DNA of 64,000 nt from Opitutaceae bacterium (GTDB lineage: Bacteria; Verrucomicrobiota; Verrucomicrobiia; Opitutales; Opitutaceae): contig JAWLBB010000001.1 of assembly GCA_041395105.1 (NCBI GenBank), forward strand, positions 124,001-188,000, read 5' to 3'. The notes below the pieces were generated by a model that saw only the letters and a program-made list of their open reading frames with translations, was not told the DNA's origin and did not search any database. Of the stretch, positions 53,218-62,364 are shown in pieces. The first letter of the stretch is position 1; the number at the start of each line of letters is the position of its first letter. A program made the position numbers and the translations under genes.

Positions 53218-55326
53218 ATGCCCATGCTGCCGAACCTTCTCCTTGTGGCCCTGCTCGCAGCGGCACCTCTACCGGCGCCCGCCGGCCAGGTTGAGATCGT
53301 CGCCCCTCGGAGTCCCCAGATTCAACACGGAATCGGTAAGCTTGAAGCGGCCGTGACAGGCTCCGGAGCCGAATTCGGAACCGTGCAGATCGAAATCGAT
53401 TCAGGACGCCTCGGACCCGAGTCATTCGAACTCGCCCGAGCACCCGGAAGTCTCTCCCTCACGATCAACGCGGGCGGTCCGACCGGAGCGATGTATGGCC
53501 TTCTCGATCTGGCTGAGAGAATCCGGGGGCACCTCTCACTGGAAACGATCGAGACCCAAACCCAGTCACCCCGCTTCCCGTTCAGGGCGATCAAGTTCAA
53601 CCTGCCTTGGTTCGCCTACCGGAGCAACGACGCCATCACCCTCCACTACGACGCCTGCCGGGATCTCGGCTACTGGGAGGCGTTTCTGGACATGATGGCC
53701 GAGAACCGTTTCAACGCCCTCACCCTCTGGAATCTTCATCCCTGGCCTTACCTGGTCCGCCCGACAAATTTCCCCTATGCCAATACCTTCTCCGATGAAG
53801 AGATGGCGGAATGGCGCACCCTTTATTCCGGGATCTTTCGCCTCGCCCGGGACCGCGGTATCGAGACCTACCTGGTCAACTGGAACATCTTTGTCTCCGA
53901 GGGTTTCCGCGATCACCACGGACTTGACCGGCTCGGCAACATCTCGGTTGAGCGGGGGATCCGTCCGGAAATCGCCGAACTGGCGAGGCAATACAACCGG
54001 GAAGCCGTCACCCAGGTGCTCAATGAGTATCCCGACCTGACCGGCATAGGCCTCAGCCTGGGTGAGGCCATGGGAGGAATGACCGCTCCCGATCGCGAGC
54101 GGTGGATTCTCGACACAATCATCGCCGGGATCCGGGCTGCCGATCGGCCGACCAAACTGATCCACCGCGTGCCCTTCTCCGCCGGGCTGAGCAACGGAGG
54201 TTCCACCAGCCGGACAACGGAGGAAATCACCCGCCGAGCCCTCGAGGGGATCGAGGGGATCACCCCGCCGATCTGGGTCGAGGTGAAGTTCAACTGGTCG
54301 CACGGCCACTCCACCCCGAAACTGGTCAAGACCCACGGTGGTGAACTCAACGACACCTACTGGAATCCTGCGCCGGAGAATTACCGGATGACCTGGATGA
54401 TCCGCAATGAGGACTTTTTCATGCTGCGCTGGGGTGTTCCCGAGTTCATCCGCAGCCACATCGCCCTGAACGGACAGGAATACGTCGGCGGCTACTTCGT
54501 CGGTTCCGAAACCTATATTCCGGCCGTCGACTACTTCACCCGAGATCTCGAGAAACGGCCCTGGCGTTACGCCTTCGAAAGGCAGTGGCTTTTCTACAAA
54601 CTCTGGGGCCGGCTCCTTTACGACCCGTCCACTCCCGACGCGGTCTTTGAGGCGGATTTCACCCGTCGCTACGGCGACGCCGGGCCCGCTCTTTTCAGGG
54701 CAATCCGTCTCGCCAGCCGGATGCCTCTTCACCTCGCATCCTTTATCGAAATCAACAACGACAAGTCTCTCTACAGCGAGGGATTCCTCGCGCGCGATCG
54801 GGAGGACTCCTCCGAATTCCTCGACCTCGATCTGATGCTCAGAAAGGGAACCCTCGATCCCGATCTGGTCTCCCCCTCCGATTATGCCAGGGCCCTCCAC
54901 GATGGTCAACCCGTGGCCGACGCCAGGACGACACCCCTAGAGCTGGCCGATCAACTGGAGGCCGAAGCGTCCGAAGCCATGGATTGGATCGCCGGGATCG
55001 AATCAGGCGGCGACGAGGCCCTTCGCCAGGAGTTGACCGACATCCGGGCCTGGTGCGGACTGGGCCGCTACTTTGCCGAAAAGCTGCGGGCGGCGGTCGA
55101 GCTCGCTTCGTATCGACTGGATGGAGACGGCACCCGTCGGACCGCGGCCCGGGATCACATCCTGAAAGCCATCGCCCACTGGGAATCGGTCATCGAGGTC
55201 ACCCTCCCCGTTTATCGCATCGTACCGCTGACCCATCTCCACCAACACGAGAACAACCTGTTCCACTGGCTGACGCTCCGCGACGAAGTCCACGCCGACC
55301 TCGATCTGATCGAACGGGAGCCCTGA
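53218..55326 (+). CDS. Secreted alpha-glucuronidase/beta-hexosaminidase-like protein
   Basis: 702 residues from the ATG at 53218 with a signal peptide (MPMLPNLLLVALLAAAP, cleavage near APAG). Residues about 30-130 resemble the mixed alpha/beta domain that precedes GH20/GH67 barrels (AGGPTGAMYGLLDLAERIRG is its usual end). The barrel follows, with NRFNALTLWNLHPWPYLV, GLSLGEAMGGM and VEVKFNWSHGH. Acidic residues in the LGEAMG and EVKFNW segments are candidate catalytic ones, but no family signature was complete by eye. Likely target: an acidic or amino sugar polysaccharide. Proximity to the GH88 enzyme supports a polysaccharide role, though they are not in one operon. Confidence 0.6.
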   Translation: MPMLPNLLLVALLAAAPLPAPAGQVEIVAPRSPQIQHGIGKLEAAVTGSGAEFGTVQIEIDSGRLGPESFELARAPGSLSLTINAGGPTGAMYGLLDLAERIRGHLSLETIETQTQSPRFPFRAIKFNLPWFAYRSNDAITLHYDACRDLGYWEAFLDMMAENRFNALTLWNLHPWPYLVRPTNFPYANTFSDEEMAEWRTLYSGIFRLARDRGIETYLVNWNIFVSEGFRDHHGLDRLGNISVERGIRPEIAELARQYNREAVTQVLNEYPDLTGIGLSLGEAMGGMTAPDRERWILDTIIAGIRAADRPTKLIHRVPFSAGLSNGGSTSRTTEEITRRALEGIEGITPPIWVEVKFNWSHGHSTPKLVKTHGGELNDTYWNPAPENYRMTWMIRNEDFFMLRWGVPEFIRSHIALNGQEYVGGYFVGSETYIPAVDYFTRDLEKRPWRYAFERQWLFYKLWGRLLYDPSTPDAVFEADFTRRYGDAGPALFRAIRLASRMPLHLASFIEINNDKSLYSEGFLARDREDSSEFLDLDLMLRKGTLDPDLVSPSDYARALHDGQPVADARTTPLELADQLEAEASEAMDWIAGIESGGDEALRQELTDIRAWCGLGRYFAEKLRAAVELASYRLDGDGTRRTAARDHILKAIAHWESVIEVTLPVYRIVPLTHLHQHENNLFHWLTLRDEVHADLDLIEREP

Positions 55327-55333
55327 GCCTCGG

Positions 55334-56176
55334 TCAATGCCCGAGACGGCCGCGCTGCCTCCGCATCTTCATGAAGTCATGGTAGGCAACGGCGGGATCG
55401 CCGTAGTTGCGTGCCTGGTCCCCCAGATCCCGCCCGCGGGCCAGGTAGATGTGATGGACTTCCCGGGCCGACTCGCTCAACACCGACGCCGAGCTGATGT
55501 AACGCATGGTGTAGCCGCACCGGCGTTTGGCGCTCGTGTTGGCGGCACTGCCGTGCATCAGACGACCGTCATGCAGGCTGGCGTGGTTGGGTTCGAGAAT
55601 GACCGGGACCTCCTCGAATGGCCTCCGGTCCGGATCCACGATTTCGGTTGAAAAAACGTTCTTGGATTCATCGACCGGTTCATAGTCGGAAAAGCCCTTG
55701 CGCCCGATGCGATGGGTCCGCGGCTTCACAAACATGCAGCCATTTTCCTCGGTTGACGGATCAATCGCCAGCCAGACGGTGACCACCTCCATCGGTTCGA
55801 GCATGCCTTTCCAGTAAAACGAATCCTCATGCCAGGGCACCTTCCGGCCGTCTCCCTTCGGCTTGCAGATGAAATGACTGGCAAACAGGGCGATGTCCGG
55901 TCCCAGGATCGGCTCCACCAGATCGAGGACTTCATCGGCAAAAAGCCACTCGAAGAGGGCCGGATCGGTGAAATGCGGCACGTCCATCGCTTCCGGGCGC
56001 ACCCCCGCGGGAAGGGCCGCCAGCTTCGCCTCAAAATGGTCTTTCAGCTTCCCGAACTTTTCGTCCGGGAAGATCTTCGAGGGATAGACGAGGTATCCCT
56101 CGTCCATGTACTGATCCACCTGCGCCCGGTTGAGGCGGTGGTGGGGTTGGATTTCGTATTGGGCCAATGAAGTCAT
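55334..56176 (-). CDS. Phytanoyl-CoA dioxygenase (PhyH) family protein
   Basis: 280 residues from the ATG at 56174-56176; a further ATG eight codons upstream is less likely. The Fe(II) triad is H116 and D118 in VPWHEDSFYW plus H208 in GRLMHGSAAN. R218 in SAKRRCGYTMRY is suited to bind 2-oxoglutarate. This motif set is very close to characterised PhyH/EctD-like oxygenases. It would hydroxylate an unknown small molecule. It is convergent with the secreted glycosidase gene. Confidence 0.9.
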   Translation of the reverse strand: MTSLAQYEIQPHHRLNRAQVDQYMDEGYLVYPSKIFPDEKFGKLKDHFEAKLAALPAGVRPEAMDVPHFTDPALFEWLFADEVLDLVEPILGPDIALFASHFICKPKGDGRKVPWHEDSFYWKGMLEPMEVVTVWLAIDPSTEENGCMFVKPRTHRIGRKGFSDYEPVDESKNVFSTEIVDPDRRPFEEVPVILEPNHASLHDGRLMHGSAANTSAKRRCGYTMRYISSASVLSESAREVHHIYLARGRDLGDQARNYGDPAVAYHDFMKMRRQRGRLGH

Positions 56177-56239
56177 GGGGCAATCGGAGAAGCCGCCCAC
56201 TTTGCCCGTTTGGCCGCCGACGTCAATTCCCGGCCAACA

Positions 56240-58042
56240 CTAACCCGGGTTCTCTTCCGCCTTGGCCTCGAGCTCCTCCCAGCGCTCAAGGGCGGTGTGA
56301 AGTTCGGCCTCGATGGCCTCCAGACGGGCCTTCAATGACGGAACGGCTTCCGGCTCATCCTGGTAAAGGAGCGGATCCCCCAGCCGGACCGTCCCTTCCC
56401 GCTGTTCCCGTTCGAGCGCCTCAATTCTGGAGGGTAGGGCTTCAAGTTCGCGCTTTTCCAGGTTGGTCAGACGGCGCGCCTTCGACGGTGCAGGCGTCCG
56501 GGCCGGCTTCGGCTCCGCCTTCTTCGCGGGCACCGCCACGGCCGGTCGCTGGCGGACCCAATCCGCGTAGCCACCGACATACTCCCCAATGCGTCGATCC
56601 CCTTCGAAGACCAGGGTGCTCGTGACCACGCTGTCGAGGAAATCACGATCATGACTGACCAGCAGAACGGTCCCCTGGTATTCGACGAGAAGGTCCTCCA
56701 GCAGGTCCAGCGTCTCCAGGTCGAGATCATTCGTCGGCTCATCGAGAACAAGCACGTTGGCCGGCTTGGTGAAGAGACGGGCCAGCAGGAGCCGGTTTCT
56801 CTCTCCGCCCGAAAGGGCACCGGCCGGAGAACGGGCCCGGTCGGGAGTAAAAAGGAAGTCCCGCAGATAACTCATGATATGCTGGGTCTTCCCTGCGATC
56901 GTAACCGTGGTGGCCCCATCGGCAATATTGTCCACCACCGTCATCGAGTCATCGATCTGATCCCGCATCTGATCGAAATAGGCGACTTCAAGCCTGGTCC
57001 CGTGCTCGATCGTCCCGGCAGTCGGCTGCAGGCGGTCGAGGAGGAGCTTGATCAGGGTCGTCTTGCCCGAACCGTTGGGACCGATCAGGCCGATCTTGTC
57101 GCCGCGGGTGATCAGAGTGTTGAATCCCCGGATGACCTCGGTGCCGTCAGGGTAGGCGAAGGAAACATCCTTGGCCACGACGACCTTGACCCCGGTCTTC
57201 TCACCTTCGTCGAGTCGGAGGTTGACGATCCCGGAACGGACCCTTCGGGCTTCGCGCTCCCGCCGCATCGCCATCAGGGCACGAACCCGGCCTTCATTGC
57301 GGGTCCGCCGGGCCAGGGTTCCCTTGCGGATCCAGGCTTCCTCCTCGGCCAGCTTCTTGTCGAAGACAGCGTTTTGACGGGACTCGGCGGCCAGAACCGA
57401 CTCCTTTCGCTCCAGGTAAGTGTCGTAGTCGCAAGCCCAGTTGGAGACCCGGCCCCGATCCAACTCAACAATGCGGGTTGCCAGGCGTCGGAGGAAACTC
57501 CGGTCATGGGTGACAAAAATCAGGGTGATCCGCTCGGTCAGGAGGAAATCCTCCAGCCAGAGAATGGCCTCGATATCGAGATGATTGGTCGGTTCGTCGA
57601 GGAGGAGCAGATCCGGTTGGGCCGCCAGGGCACGGGCCAGCAGGACCCGCCGCTTCAGTCCACCGGAAAGCGAGGCAAAGGGCGTCAGCGGCGGTAGTTG
57701 CATGCGCTCAAGCAATCGATCCAGGCGGATATCCCGCTCCCAGGATTCCTCGTGGAGATGGGAGGGCTCAGGCGCGGTGGCAACCACTTCGTGCACCGTG
57801 CCGTCGACACCCGGGGGTATATCCTGAGTGAGAAGTGCGGCCCGCGTTCCGGGGTGGCGGTAGATATCGCCTCCATCTGGTCCGATCTCCCCCGCAATAA
57901 CCTTCATGAGCGAAGACTTTCCGGTCCCGTTGCGACCGAGCAGGCAGATCCGTTCCCCCTCGTCAATCTGCAGGTTGACCCCGGCAAACAGAGGGGGCCC
58001 GCCAAAGGCGAGATGGACATCGTTGAGACCGAGGAGGGGCAT
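56240..58042 (-). CDS. uup: ABC-F family ATPase
   Basis: 600 residues from the ATG at 58040-58042. Two ATPase domains: first Walker A GRNGTGKSSL, signature LSGGLKRRVLL, Walker B LLLLDEPTNHLD; second GPNGSGKTTLIK, LSGGERNRLLL, VLVLDEPTNDLD. They are joined by a basic linker (EEAWIRKGTLARRTRNEGRVRAL) and followed by a coiled-coil tail (LEKRELEALPSRIEALEREQ), the Uup-type C-terminal domain. No membrane domain. ABC-F proteins act on ribosomes; Uup is linked to genome stability and ribosome function. The extended upstream frame is a shadow. Confidence 0.93.
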   Translation of the reverse strand: MPLLGLNDVHLAFGGPPLFAGVNLQIDEGERICLLGRNGTGKSSLMKVIAGEIGPDGGDIYRHPGTRAALLTQDIPPGVDGTVHEVVATAPEPSHLHEESWERDIRLDRLLERMQLPPLTPFASLSGGLKRRVLLARALAAQPDLLLLDEPTNHLDIEAILWLEDFLLTERITLIFVTHDRSFLRRLATRIVELDRGRVSNWACDYDTYLERKESVLAAESRQNAVFDKKLAEEEAWIRKGTLARRTRNEGRVRALMAMRREREARRVRSGIVNLRLDEGEKTGVKVVVAKDVSFAYPDGTEVIRGFNTLITRGDKIGLIGPNGSGKTTLIKLLLDRLQPTAGTIEHGTRLEVAYFDQMRDQIDDSMTVVDNIADGATTVTIAGKTQHIMSYLRDFLFTPDRARSPAGALSGGERNRLLLARLFTKPANVLVLDEPTNDLDLETLDLLEDLLVEYQGTVLLVSHDRDFLDSVVTSTLVFEGDRRIGEYVGGYADWVRQRPAVAVPAKKAEPKPARTPAPSKARRLTNLEKRELEALPSRIEALEREQREGTVRLGDPLLYQDEPEAVPSLKARLEAIEAELHTALERWEELEAKAEENPG

Positions 58043-58309
58043 GGAGCCCGCCAAGATGGCAAAAACCCGATGCGGAGCAAGGTCGCATGAGTCCTTGCCT
58101 GAGACTGTGCGAACGGACCCCGGCTGCCGCGGCCACGACCGGAGCCCGGAGATGGGCAATCGTATCGCTTCGAAGAAATTATCCCGGCGACGGCTTGCCG
58201 GTTGCCTCCAACTCTGTCTGCCTGTCCGGAACCCGCTGCCCGCGCGCGCCGCAAACGTGGGCAGCTCACCCAAACTGCGGTTCAACCCCAAATCCAACTC
58301 CTCCCTGCC

Positions 58310-58756
58310 ATGAGTGCCAAAATAATCCCAATGATTCCATGCAGTGTCGCCGGACCGATCGGCGTCAAACATCTCCCCCGCCTCTGGCTCAAGGTCTCGC
58401 TCGAAGCCACCGGAAAACTGCATCCCGATTATCCCGGCATCGGACAAGGCTTCGATATGATGGTGATCAGCGGACTTGGTCTGACCGCGGACGCCGTCCG
58501 TTCATTCATCGCCGCGAAGCGCCCGACCTACGCGGCTTTCGAAGCCTGGGTCAAGGCCCAGCCGGGAGTGAAGCTCGACCGGGCCTCGGTCTACCAGCTG
58601 AACCAGTCCATCATGGGCTACCACCACGACGACGAAACCCGCCAAGCGATCCTCAAAGCCGCGGGCTATCCCGACAATGGCTCCGTGTCCGGCAGTGCGG
58701 TGGAATTGAACGCGCTCGACGACTGGGCCGCCTTTCATGCCTCGGAGTTGAAATAG
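58310..58756 (+). CDS. DUF5069-type protein
   Basis: 148 residues from the ATG at 58310. The pattern AGPIGVKHLPRLWLKVSLEATGKLHPDYPG followed by GFDMMVISGLGL and a C-terminal helical part (LNQSIMGYHHDDETRQAIL) is the DUF5069 family, common in Verrucomicrobiota. The sequence is divided here to keep motifs short: LPRLWLK and GYHHDD are the most conserved parts. Soluble; function unknown. It is divergent from uup, with 267 bases between them. Confidence 0.75.
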   Translation: MSAKIIPMIPCSVAGPIGVKHLPRLWLKVSLEATGKLHPDYPGIGQGFDMMVISGLGLTADAVRSFIAAKRPTYAAFEAWVKAQPGVKLDRASVYQLNQSIMGYHHDDETRQAILKAAGYPDNGSVSGSAVELNALDDWAAFHASELK

Positions 58757-58783
58757 ACCCGGCCCGGGCCCGAAACGGGTTCT

Positions 58784-59248
58784 TCAGAGCCCGTCAGGTT
58801 CCTGATCCCGCTCGAGGCGCAGACCGAGGCTGACCACGTCATCCTCATGAAATCCCAGACTCCGGTAGAACGCGACGACCTGCCGGTTGCCTGATCGCAC
58901 CTGGAGATTGATCTTCGGACATCCCGCATTCCGAAGCAGTCCGGTGGCCACCTCCATCAATCGCCGCGCCAGACCACGATGCCGCAAGGTAGGGGAGACC
59001 GCCAAGTAGTTGATCCACCCCCGGTGGCCCTCATAGCCGGCCATGCAGGAGCCGACGATCCGTCCGTCAAGCAGCCCGACCAGAAACCATTCGGGGTTCA
59101 CTTTGAGCTTCCGGGCGATATCCCGGCGCGGATCATTGTGGGGGACCACCAGGCCGCAATCCACCCAAAGCGCCACGACCGCTTCCTCCTCTCCGGGGGA
59201 AAAGGGCCGGATGACCCACCGGTCCGGTTCGTTCGCCCCCCGGGTCAC
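58784..59248 (-). CDS. GNAT acetyltransferase, YpeA-like
   Basis: 154 residues with a GTG start at 59246-59248. This start overlaps the xth stop as GTGA, and CTGGAG sits 8 bases upstream as ribosome binding site. Motifs of the YpeA group: NDPRRDIARKLKVNPEWFLVG, SCMAGYEGHRGWINYLAV, LRHRGLARRLMEVA (acetyl-CoA loop) and the end GCPKINLQVRSGNRQVVAFYRSLGF. Close to E. coli YpeA (141 residues). Substrate unknown. Coupled to xth. Confidence 0.88.
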   Translation of the reverse strand: MTRGANEPDRWVIRPFSPGEEEAVVALWVDCGLVVPHNDPRRDIARKLKVNPEWFLVGLLDGRIVGSCMAGYEGHRGWINYLAVSPTLRHRGLARRLMEVATGLLRNAGCPKINLQVRSGNRQVVAFYRSLGFHEDDVVSLGLRLERDQEPDGL

Positions 59249-60039
59249 AAATCGATCTCCAGTCCGACCGGGCAATGATCGGAACCCATGACGTGCGGCA
59301 GGATCCAGGAGCGGTCCACCTTTTGTATTAGACTTTTGGATACGCACCAGTAGTCGATCCGCCACCCGATGTTCTTTTCGCGCGCCCCCGCCCGGTAGGT
59401 CCACCAGCTGTAGTGGCCGCCGGAAGTTTCCTGCGCACGAAAGGTGTCGACAAAGCCGGCCTTGAGCAACGCGTCGAAACCCGCCCGCTCCTCGTCGGTG
59501 AACCCGCTGTTCCCGCGGTTTTCCTTCGGCCGGGCCAGGTCGATTTCCCGATGAGCCACATTGAGGTCACCACAGAAGACGACCGGTTTGCTCGCTTCAA
59601 GCCGTAGCAGGTATTCACGGAAGAGCCGGTCCCAGGTCTGGCGGTAGTCGAGCCGGGTCAACTCGCGCTGGGAGTTCGGGGTATAGCAATTGACGAGGAA
59701 GAAATCCGCAAATTCCGCGGTCATCACCCGCCCCTCGCGGTCGTGTTCCGGTTCGCCCATCCCCAGGGTGACCGCCAACGGCTCCCTTCGCGTCAAGATG
59801 GCCGTCCCGGCGTAGCCGGCGCGATCCGCCGGGTTCCAATACTGCCGATACCCGGCCGGCAGGAAAAGTGAGTCGACCTGGTCGGGGCGCGCCTTGACTT
59901 CCTGAAGACAGAGCACATCCGGCGCTTCGGCGGCCAGGGAATCCAGGAATCCCTTCTTGAGGACGGCCCGGATCCCGTTGACGTTCCAGGAAAGCAGGCG
60001 AAGGCGCTCCACCCGGCCTTTGGCTGTCTTGCGTTTCAT
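59245..60039 (-). CDS. xth: Exodeoxyribonuclease III
   Basis: 264 residues from the ATG at 60037-60039. Motifs: LLSWNVNGIRAVLKKG, CLQEVKARPDQ (catalytic Glu), LVNCYTPNS, FCGDLNVAHREIDLA (Asp/Asn), WRIDYWCVS and MGSDHCPVGLEI (Asp-His). It is an AP endonuclease and 3' repair exonuclease in base excision repair. The upstream frame, though open, is unrelated. Its end overlaps the YpeA-like gene, and 17 bases separate it from the TVP38 gene upstream, so three genes may form one unit. Confidence 0.94.
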   Translation of the reverse strand: MKRKTAKGRVERLRLLSWNVNGIRAVLKKGFLDSLAAEAPDVLCLQEVKARPDQVDSLFLPAGYRQYWNPADRAGYAGTAILTRREPLAVTLGMGEPEHDREGRVMTAEFADFFLVNCYTPNSQRELTRLDYRQTWDRLFREYLLRLEASKPVVFCGDLNVAHREIDLARPKENRGNSGFTDEERAGFDALLKAGFVDTFRAQETSGGHYSWWTYRAGAREKNIGWRIDYWCVSKSLIQKVDRSWILPHVMGSDHCPVGLEIDL

Positions 60040-60056
60040 CGGATCGGAATCGGTCT

Positions 60057-60734
60057 TCAGGCCGGCCCGCCTCGGCGGGCCAGGAAACGCCGGACCCATT
60101 GGACAATGATCGTCACGAGAACCACGATGACGACGGCGATGAGGGCCCGCCCCAGGCTTGAACTGTAGAAGGCGCTGCCCAGGACAATGAACCCGGTCGC
60201 AATCAAGACCTGGGTGCTCCAGGAAATGAGAAAATAGGTGGTGAAGGGAACCTCGATCAACCCGAGAAGATAGCTCTGGAGGAAAAACGGAGGACCCGGC
60301 ATCAACCGCAGGAACAGGGTGAGGCGGACATGGTCGGTCGCCGCGACGGCGGGGATTTTGTAACGGGTCCGCCGGAGGAGTCGTTCGATCAGGCCGCGAA
60401 ACCATTTGCGGGCCATCCAATAGGTGAAGGTGATGTTGACGGCCAGGCCCAGGGCGGTCCCGGTCACGCTGATCGAAAGGGGAAAGACCGCTCCAGCCGC
60501 CAGATAGAAGGCACTGACCGGCAATCCGACCGCCGGAAGAAAAGCCAGAGCGGTGAAAAACGGAACCGGTCCCTGTTCACGAACCAGAGCGGTCACGTGT
60601 CGGGCCCAGTCCCCGAGAGCCGCCCGGTATTGAAAGGCAAGCCAGGACGCCACCGCCAGCACGGCCAACAGGATCAGGACTGCCGTCAACCGGACCGGGG
60701 TTACCAGCGACTTCCTTTCGGTTTCATTCTCCAC
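60057..60734 (-). CDS. TVP38/TMEM64 (VTT domain) membrane protein
   Basis: 225 residues from the GTG at 60732-60734. Helices include LTAVLILLAVLAVASWLAF, VPFFTALAFLPAVGLPVSAF, and a C-terminal pair (QVLIATGFIVLGSAFY; ALIAVVIVVLVTIIVQW). The VTT/SNARE-associated core is marked by FLPAVGLPVSAFYLAAGAVFP and LTLFLRLMPGPPFFLQSYLLG. DedA/VTT proteins move or flip phospholipids or support membrane homeostasis. It lies upstream of xth and is divergent from the PLP enzyme. The GTG start is tentative. Confidence 0.85.
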   Translation of the reverse strand: MENETERKSLVTPVRLTAVLILLAVLAVASWLAFQYRAALGDWARHVTALVREQGPVPFFTALAFLPAVGLPVSAFYLAAGAVFPLSISVTGTALGLAVNITFTYWMARKWFRGLIERLLRRTRYKIPAVAATDHVRLTLFLRLMPGPPFFLQSYLLGLIEVPFTTYFLISWSTQVLIATGFIVLGSAFYSSSLGRALIAVVIVVLVTIIVQWVRRFLARRGGPA

Positions 60735-60865
60735 CTGAACCGAAGCGAGTCGGCAACCGGGGCCGGCGTCAAGAGCGATGGTCCGGCCTGCGCTTTCAGT
60801 TGCTGGAATCCCCTCAGACAGACCACGCTTGCCGGTGGCAGACGAATCTGCTCCCGTTTGCAGCG

Positions 60866-62356
60866 ATGCGCCTCGTCCCACGTCCGCTGGGGGAACGGAT
60901 TCCCAACAAACTGCACGCCGTTTCCTGCAGTCTTCCCACCATGGGTGACGTTGTCGGTTACGAGACCAAGCAGCCCGAGATCATCGCGCAGATCTGTTCC
61001 GGCTACCCCCGTTTCGTCGTTCATGACCTCATCCGCGAAACGACCAATCTCTGGCGAAAACGCCTTGGACTCGATTCCGAGGCGTTCTGGCTGACCGCCT
61101 CAAGACAGGTCGCCGGGGAATTGGTCGCCTGGCTGACTCCCGCCGAAGCCCGGGTGATCGACCACGACGGGATCTGGGGTGTCGCCCATCCCGGCGAGGT
61201 CTCCCTCATTCTGAAAGCCCGCCAGTTCCTCCAGCACACCGGAGGTTTTCTTTCATCCCGCCAGGCCGAGGATCACCTCGTCGCTGCCGGGATGATCAAC
61301 CGGACACACGAAGACGCCATCGATGAGGATCCGGATTCCCGGATCCGCCGGAGTCTGGCCCGCGAATTCCATCATTCTGATGCCGATACGATCGTGTTGA
61401 CCAATAGCGGCATGAATGCGGTTCATCGCGCGTTTCACGCCGCTTCCGCCCGGCAGCGGGCCCGGGGCCGCACCGTCTGGATCCAGTTGGGCTGGCTCTA
61501 TCTTGATACCATGGCATTGATGGAGAAGCTGGGGAACGGGCCCGCAGAACACCGGGTGATCCTCAGAGTCGACGATCTGGCGGCATTGCGGGAGGTCGTC
61601 CGCGAATGTGGCCCGCGCCTGGCCGGACTTGTGACCGAAGCCCCCTCCAACCCGCTCATCCAGACCCCCGCCCTGGCGGAAGTCGCGGATCTCATCCACT
61701 CGGCCGGGGGATTGATGATTGTCGATCCATCCGTTGCTTCCGCCTACAACGTCGATGTCTCACCCTATGCCGATCTGCTGGTGACCAGCCTGACCAAATA
61801 CGCCGCATGGGAAGGCGATGTCATCGCCGGCGCTGTTCTGTTAGCCGAATCCTGTCCCGACCGGGAGCAATTCCTCAAGGTGCTGACGAGGGAGCGGGCG
61901 CCCCTTTACCACCGCGACGCGGCCCGATTGGCGCACCAGGTCGACCAGGCACCTTCGGTAGTGCGCCTCATCAACGAGCAGACCCGCGAAGTTGCCCGGT
62001 TCCTGTCCTCCCACCGCTCGGTCAAACGTGTCTTCTGGGCGGAGAGCCCGGAGGAAGGCGATCGCTTCAGCCGGATACGCCGGCCGGATGGCGGACCCGG
62101 AGCTCTTCTGACCATCGATCTGGATGTCCCGCTCGAATCCTTCTACGACCGGGTGGTTCTCTCCAAGGGACCCAGCTTCGGCATCACCACCTCGCTCCTC
62201 TGCCCTTTTCTCTACCTGGCGCATTACGACCTGGTTTCCACCGAACGGGGCCGCCAATACCTTCAGGCCAATCGAATGAATCCGGAACTGATCCGGGTCT
62301 CGGTCGGCACGGAACCGTTGGATTCCATTCTGTCCGCCCTGGACGAGGCTCTCTGA
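60866..62356 (+). CDS. PLP-dependent Cys/Met metabolism-type enzyme
   Basis: 497 residues from the ATG at 60866. The fold-type I transferase pattern is visible: TIVLTNSGMNAVHRAF (PLP phosphate loop), VTEAPSNPLIQTPAL, GGLMIVDPSVAS (Asp to pyridine N) and VTSLTKYAAWEGDVIAG, where K311 is the likely PLP lysine. This is the cystathionine gamma-synthase family, but an N-terminal extension of about 130 residues and a long C-terminus make it larger than usual (around 390). Substrate: probably an O-acyl-homoserine or related amino acid, unproven. Confidence 0.75.
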   Translation: MRLVPRPLGERIPNKLHAVSCSLPTMGDVVGYETKQPEIIAQICSGYPRFVVHDLIRETTNLWRKRLGLDSEAFWLTASRQVAGELVAWLTPAEARVIDHDGIWGVAHPGEVSLILKARQFLQHTGGFLSSRQAEDHLVAAGMINRTHEDAIDEDPDSRIRRSLAREFHHSDADTIVLTNSGMNAVHRAFHAASARQRARGRTVWIQLGWLYLDTMALMEKLGNGPAEHRVILRVDDLAALREVVRECGPRLAGLVTEAPSNPLIQTPALAEVADLIHSAGGLMIVDPSVASAYNVDVSPYADLLVTSLTKYAAWEGDVIAGAVLLAESCPDREQFLKVLTRERAPLYHRDAARLAHQVDQAPSVVRLINEQTREVARFLSSHRSVKRVFWAESPEEGDRFSRIRRPDGGPGALLTIDLDVPLESFYDRVVLSKGPSFGITTSLLCPFLYLAHYDLVSTERGRQYLQANRMNPELIRVSVGTEPLDSILSALDEAL

Positions 62357-62364
62357 AGAGCGGA

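Noticed and set aside
53566..54909. 447-codon minus-strand frame
   Set aside because: Antisense to the secreted glycosidase-like gene, which has a signal peptide and barrel motifs.
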